The notes beneath the pieces are model-generated. The model did not search any database and was not told where the DNA came from. It saw only the letters and a program-made list of their open reading frames with translations. A program made the translations under genes and the position numbers. This document shows, one piece after another, positions 62,902-64,000 of a DNA stretch of 64,000 nt. How positions within the stretch are numbered: position 1 is the first letter of the stretch; each line of letters opens with the position of its first letter. Location of the stretch: contig CAJGZL010000001.1 in assembly GCA_904846145.1 (NCBI GenBank), positions 2,542,001 to 2,606,000 of the forward strand, written 5' to 3'. The stretch is from Psychrobacter immobilis. Its GTDB lineage: Bacteria > Pseudomonadota > Gammaproteobacteria > Pseudomonadales > Moraxellaceae.

Positions 62902-64000
62902 CTATTTCATTATGTTTTTGACATCACTTTCTGTGACAGTACTAGTGGCTAAACCACCAAAATTAACGCGTACATAATTAGCAATACTGGCAATCTGTGC
63001 ATGGGTTAAATCTTTTTCAAAACCTGGCATCTTCGGGGCAGTATTTAACGCGCCTTTTGCGCCAAAGCCAATAACATTCACTAGCGCATCAGGTTTGGCG
63101 CGGCGAATACTGCTAAGCCCTACTATCGAGGCATAACGAGCATCGGGCTGAGCATAGCCGTCGACACCATGACAGCTGGCACAATGCGTGAGATATAGCG
63201 CTTTGGGCGAATTGATACTATTAATACTGGCATTAGTTACAGAGTTAGCTTTGGCCTGTGATATATACTTTTCTTGCTCAATTAAATCGTAAGTAATAGA
63301 GCTACTGATAGAGTTTGGCAAGCGAGCTGTATTTAGAGGTATAAGATAATCATCCGTTTTGATAACAGGCACGACTTTTAGATAAGCCGCCATAGCGCTC
63401 AAATCTGCATCGGTTAAGTAGCGCGTACTATGAGCGACCGCTTCAGCCATCGGTCCACCTGCATAAGCGCGTTTATCAAGTTTTCCAGTACGTAGATAAG
63501 TGACGATATCGTCTTCGCTCCAGCGCCCAATACCCGTATTATTATCAGGAGTGATATTTGGCGCGAACCATTTGCCCAGTGGCGCGCCAGAGAGATAGCG
63601 ATCTTTATCGAGACCCTGAGTCAAATTGCGCGGAGTATGACAAGTCCCACAGTGCTCAGTATTATTGACTAAATATTCTCCGCGTTGCTGCACTGGCGTT
63701 AATCCTGTGCGGTTCTCGGTGGAGGGCAAATTAATAACATTCCAAGCCAACATCAACGTCCGAATATTTAACGGAAACGGTAGCTTAGTGGTTTTTTCAG
63801 GGGGTTCTTCTACGGGCGGCACAGTCTGGAAATAAGCGAGTAGGGCGCTAATGTCGTCATCGCTCATACCATGATAGGAAGGATAGGGCATGGCTGGATA
63901 AATCTGATGCTCAGGCGCGCGACCTTTTTGCAGTGCCTTTTTGAGATCCGCCTCAGTATAATTGCCAATGCCATAGCGCCTTGATGGGCTAATATTAGTC
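62902..64000 (-). CDS. Multi-haem cytochrome c (AdhB-like), cut by window end
   Basis: The frame is open to the window edge. It contains a tail of a first cytochrome domain (NYTEADLKKALQKGRAPEHQ, MPYPSYHGMSDDDISALLAY), then CGTCH (second domain) and CASCH (third domain). The axial Met residues are likely in GPMAEAV and PKMPGFE. This pattern matches the three-haem cytochrome subunit of membrane alcohol, gluconate or aldehyde dehydrogenases. It starts beyond 64000, so signal peptide and first haem are unseen. It precedes the amine oxidase by 45 nt in the same direction, likely the same operon. Confidence 0.85.
   Translation of the reverse strand, partial: TNISPSRRYGIGNYTEADLKKALQKGRAPEHQIYPAMPYPSYHGMSDDDISALLAYFQTVPPVEEPPEKTTKLPFPLNIRTLMLAWNVINLPSTENRTGLTPVQQRGEYLVNNTEHCGTCHTPRNLTQGLDKDRYLSGAPLGKWFAPNITPDNNTGIGRWSEDDIVTYLRTGKLDKRAYAGGPMAEAVAHSTRYLTDADLSAMAAYLKVVPVIKTDDYLIPLNTARLPNSISSSITYDLIEQEKYISQAKANSVTNASINSINSPKALYLTHCASCHGVDGYAQPDARYASIVGLSSIRRAKPDALVNVIGFGAKGALNTAPKMPGFEKDLTHAQIASIANYVRVNFGGLATSTVTESDVKNIMK

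Noticed and set aside
1..64000. CRISPR arrays, tRNA/rRNA genes, prophage or integrative element
   Set aside because: No regularly spaced direct repeats, no tRNA-like cloverleaf noticed, and no phage structural or integrase genes among the frames.

Overview
The window looks like a chromosome segment of a gammaproteobacterium in the Moraxellaceae, most likely Psychrobacter. The basis is moderate-to-low G+C, the housekeeping gene content, a Fis/PurH/PrmA cluster with a DUF3426 protein, a TPR lipoprotein next to PBP1b (an LpoP-type pair known from Pseudomonas and Acinetobacter), and an eptA operon carrying its own two-component system. The genus is an inference from protein character; I could run no database search. 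Layout: 1-11.6 kb is housekeeping on the plus strand: end of clpS, clpA, ung, tadA, cmk, rpsA, ihfB, lapA, pyrF, a metallophosphoesterase and a histidine phosphatase. 11.6-13.6 kb holds a flavin monooxygenase, a 284-bp element with perfect 20-bp terminal inverted repeats, and rpsT. 14-20.2 kb holds an SDR-like protein, rraA, mfd and a HIT protein. 20.3-26.5 kb is a complete minus-strand isc operon (iscR-iscS-iscU-iscA-hscB-hscA-fdx) behind a strong promoter overlapped by an IscR-type site. 26.6-43.5 kb holds a membrane SCP2-like protein, hupB, ppiD, purH, fis, a DUF3426 protein, prmA, lpoP-like, mrcB, an orphan ccoI-type copper ATPase, a BI-1 family protein and a GST. 43.7-47.2 kb holds a decayed relative of the 284-bp element, malic enzyme, and an intact-looking 1063-bp insertion sequence with an 8-bp target duplication. 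47.2-60.4 kb is an envelope-stress and lipid-modification locus: a PmrAB/QseBC-like two-component system, a PepSY pseudogene, mntP, PAP2 phosphatase, dgkA, an intact PepSY protein, corA, a decayed mprF, and an operon eptA-response regulator-histidine kinase. 60.5-64 kb holds a Tat-exported flavin amine oxidase flanked by two c-type cytochrome genes, the last cut by the window end. How the genes work together: the most coherent system is the lipid A locus. The promoter of eptA (phosphoethanolamine transferase, which releases diacylglycerol) and the region upstream of dgkA-PAP2 (dgkA recycles diacylglycerol) carry the same operator, CTTAAC-N5-CTTAAC, at the same 11-nt distance from a -10-like hexamer. 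This suggests one PmrA/ColR-like regulator controls both. A second, different set of three 11-bp repeats precedes both the intact PepSY gene and its truncated paralogue. The same stretch shows three lesions: an amber codon plus missing 5' part in mprF, a stop codon in the 5' extension of dgkA, and a truncated PepSY copy. The amine oxidase with cytochrome c partners suggests a periplasmic amine dehydrogenase feeding the respiratory chain. No tRNA, rRNA, CRISPR array, prophage or replication origin was recognised.
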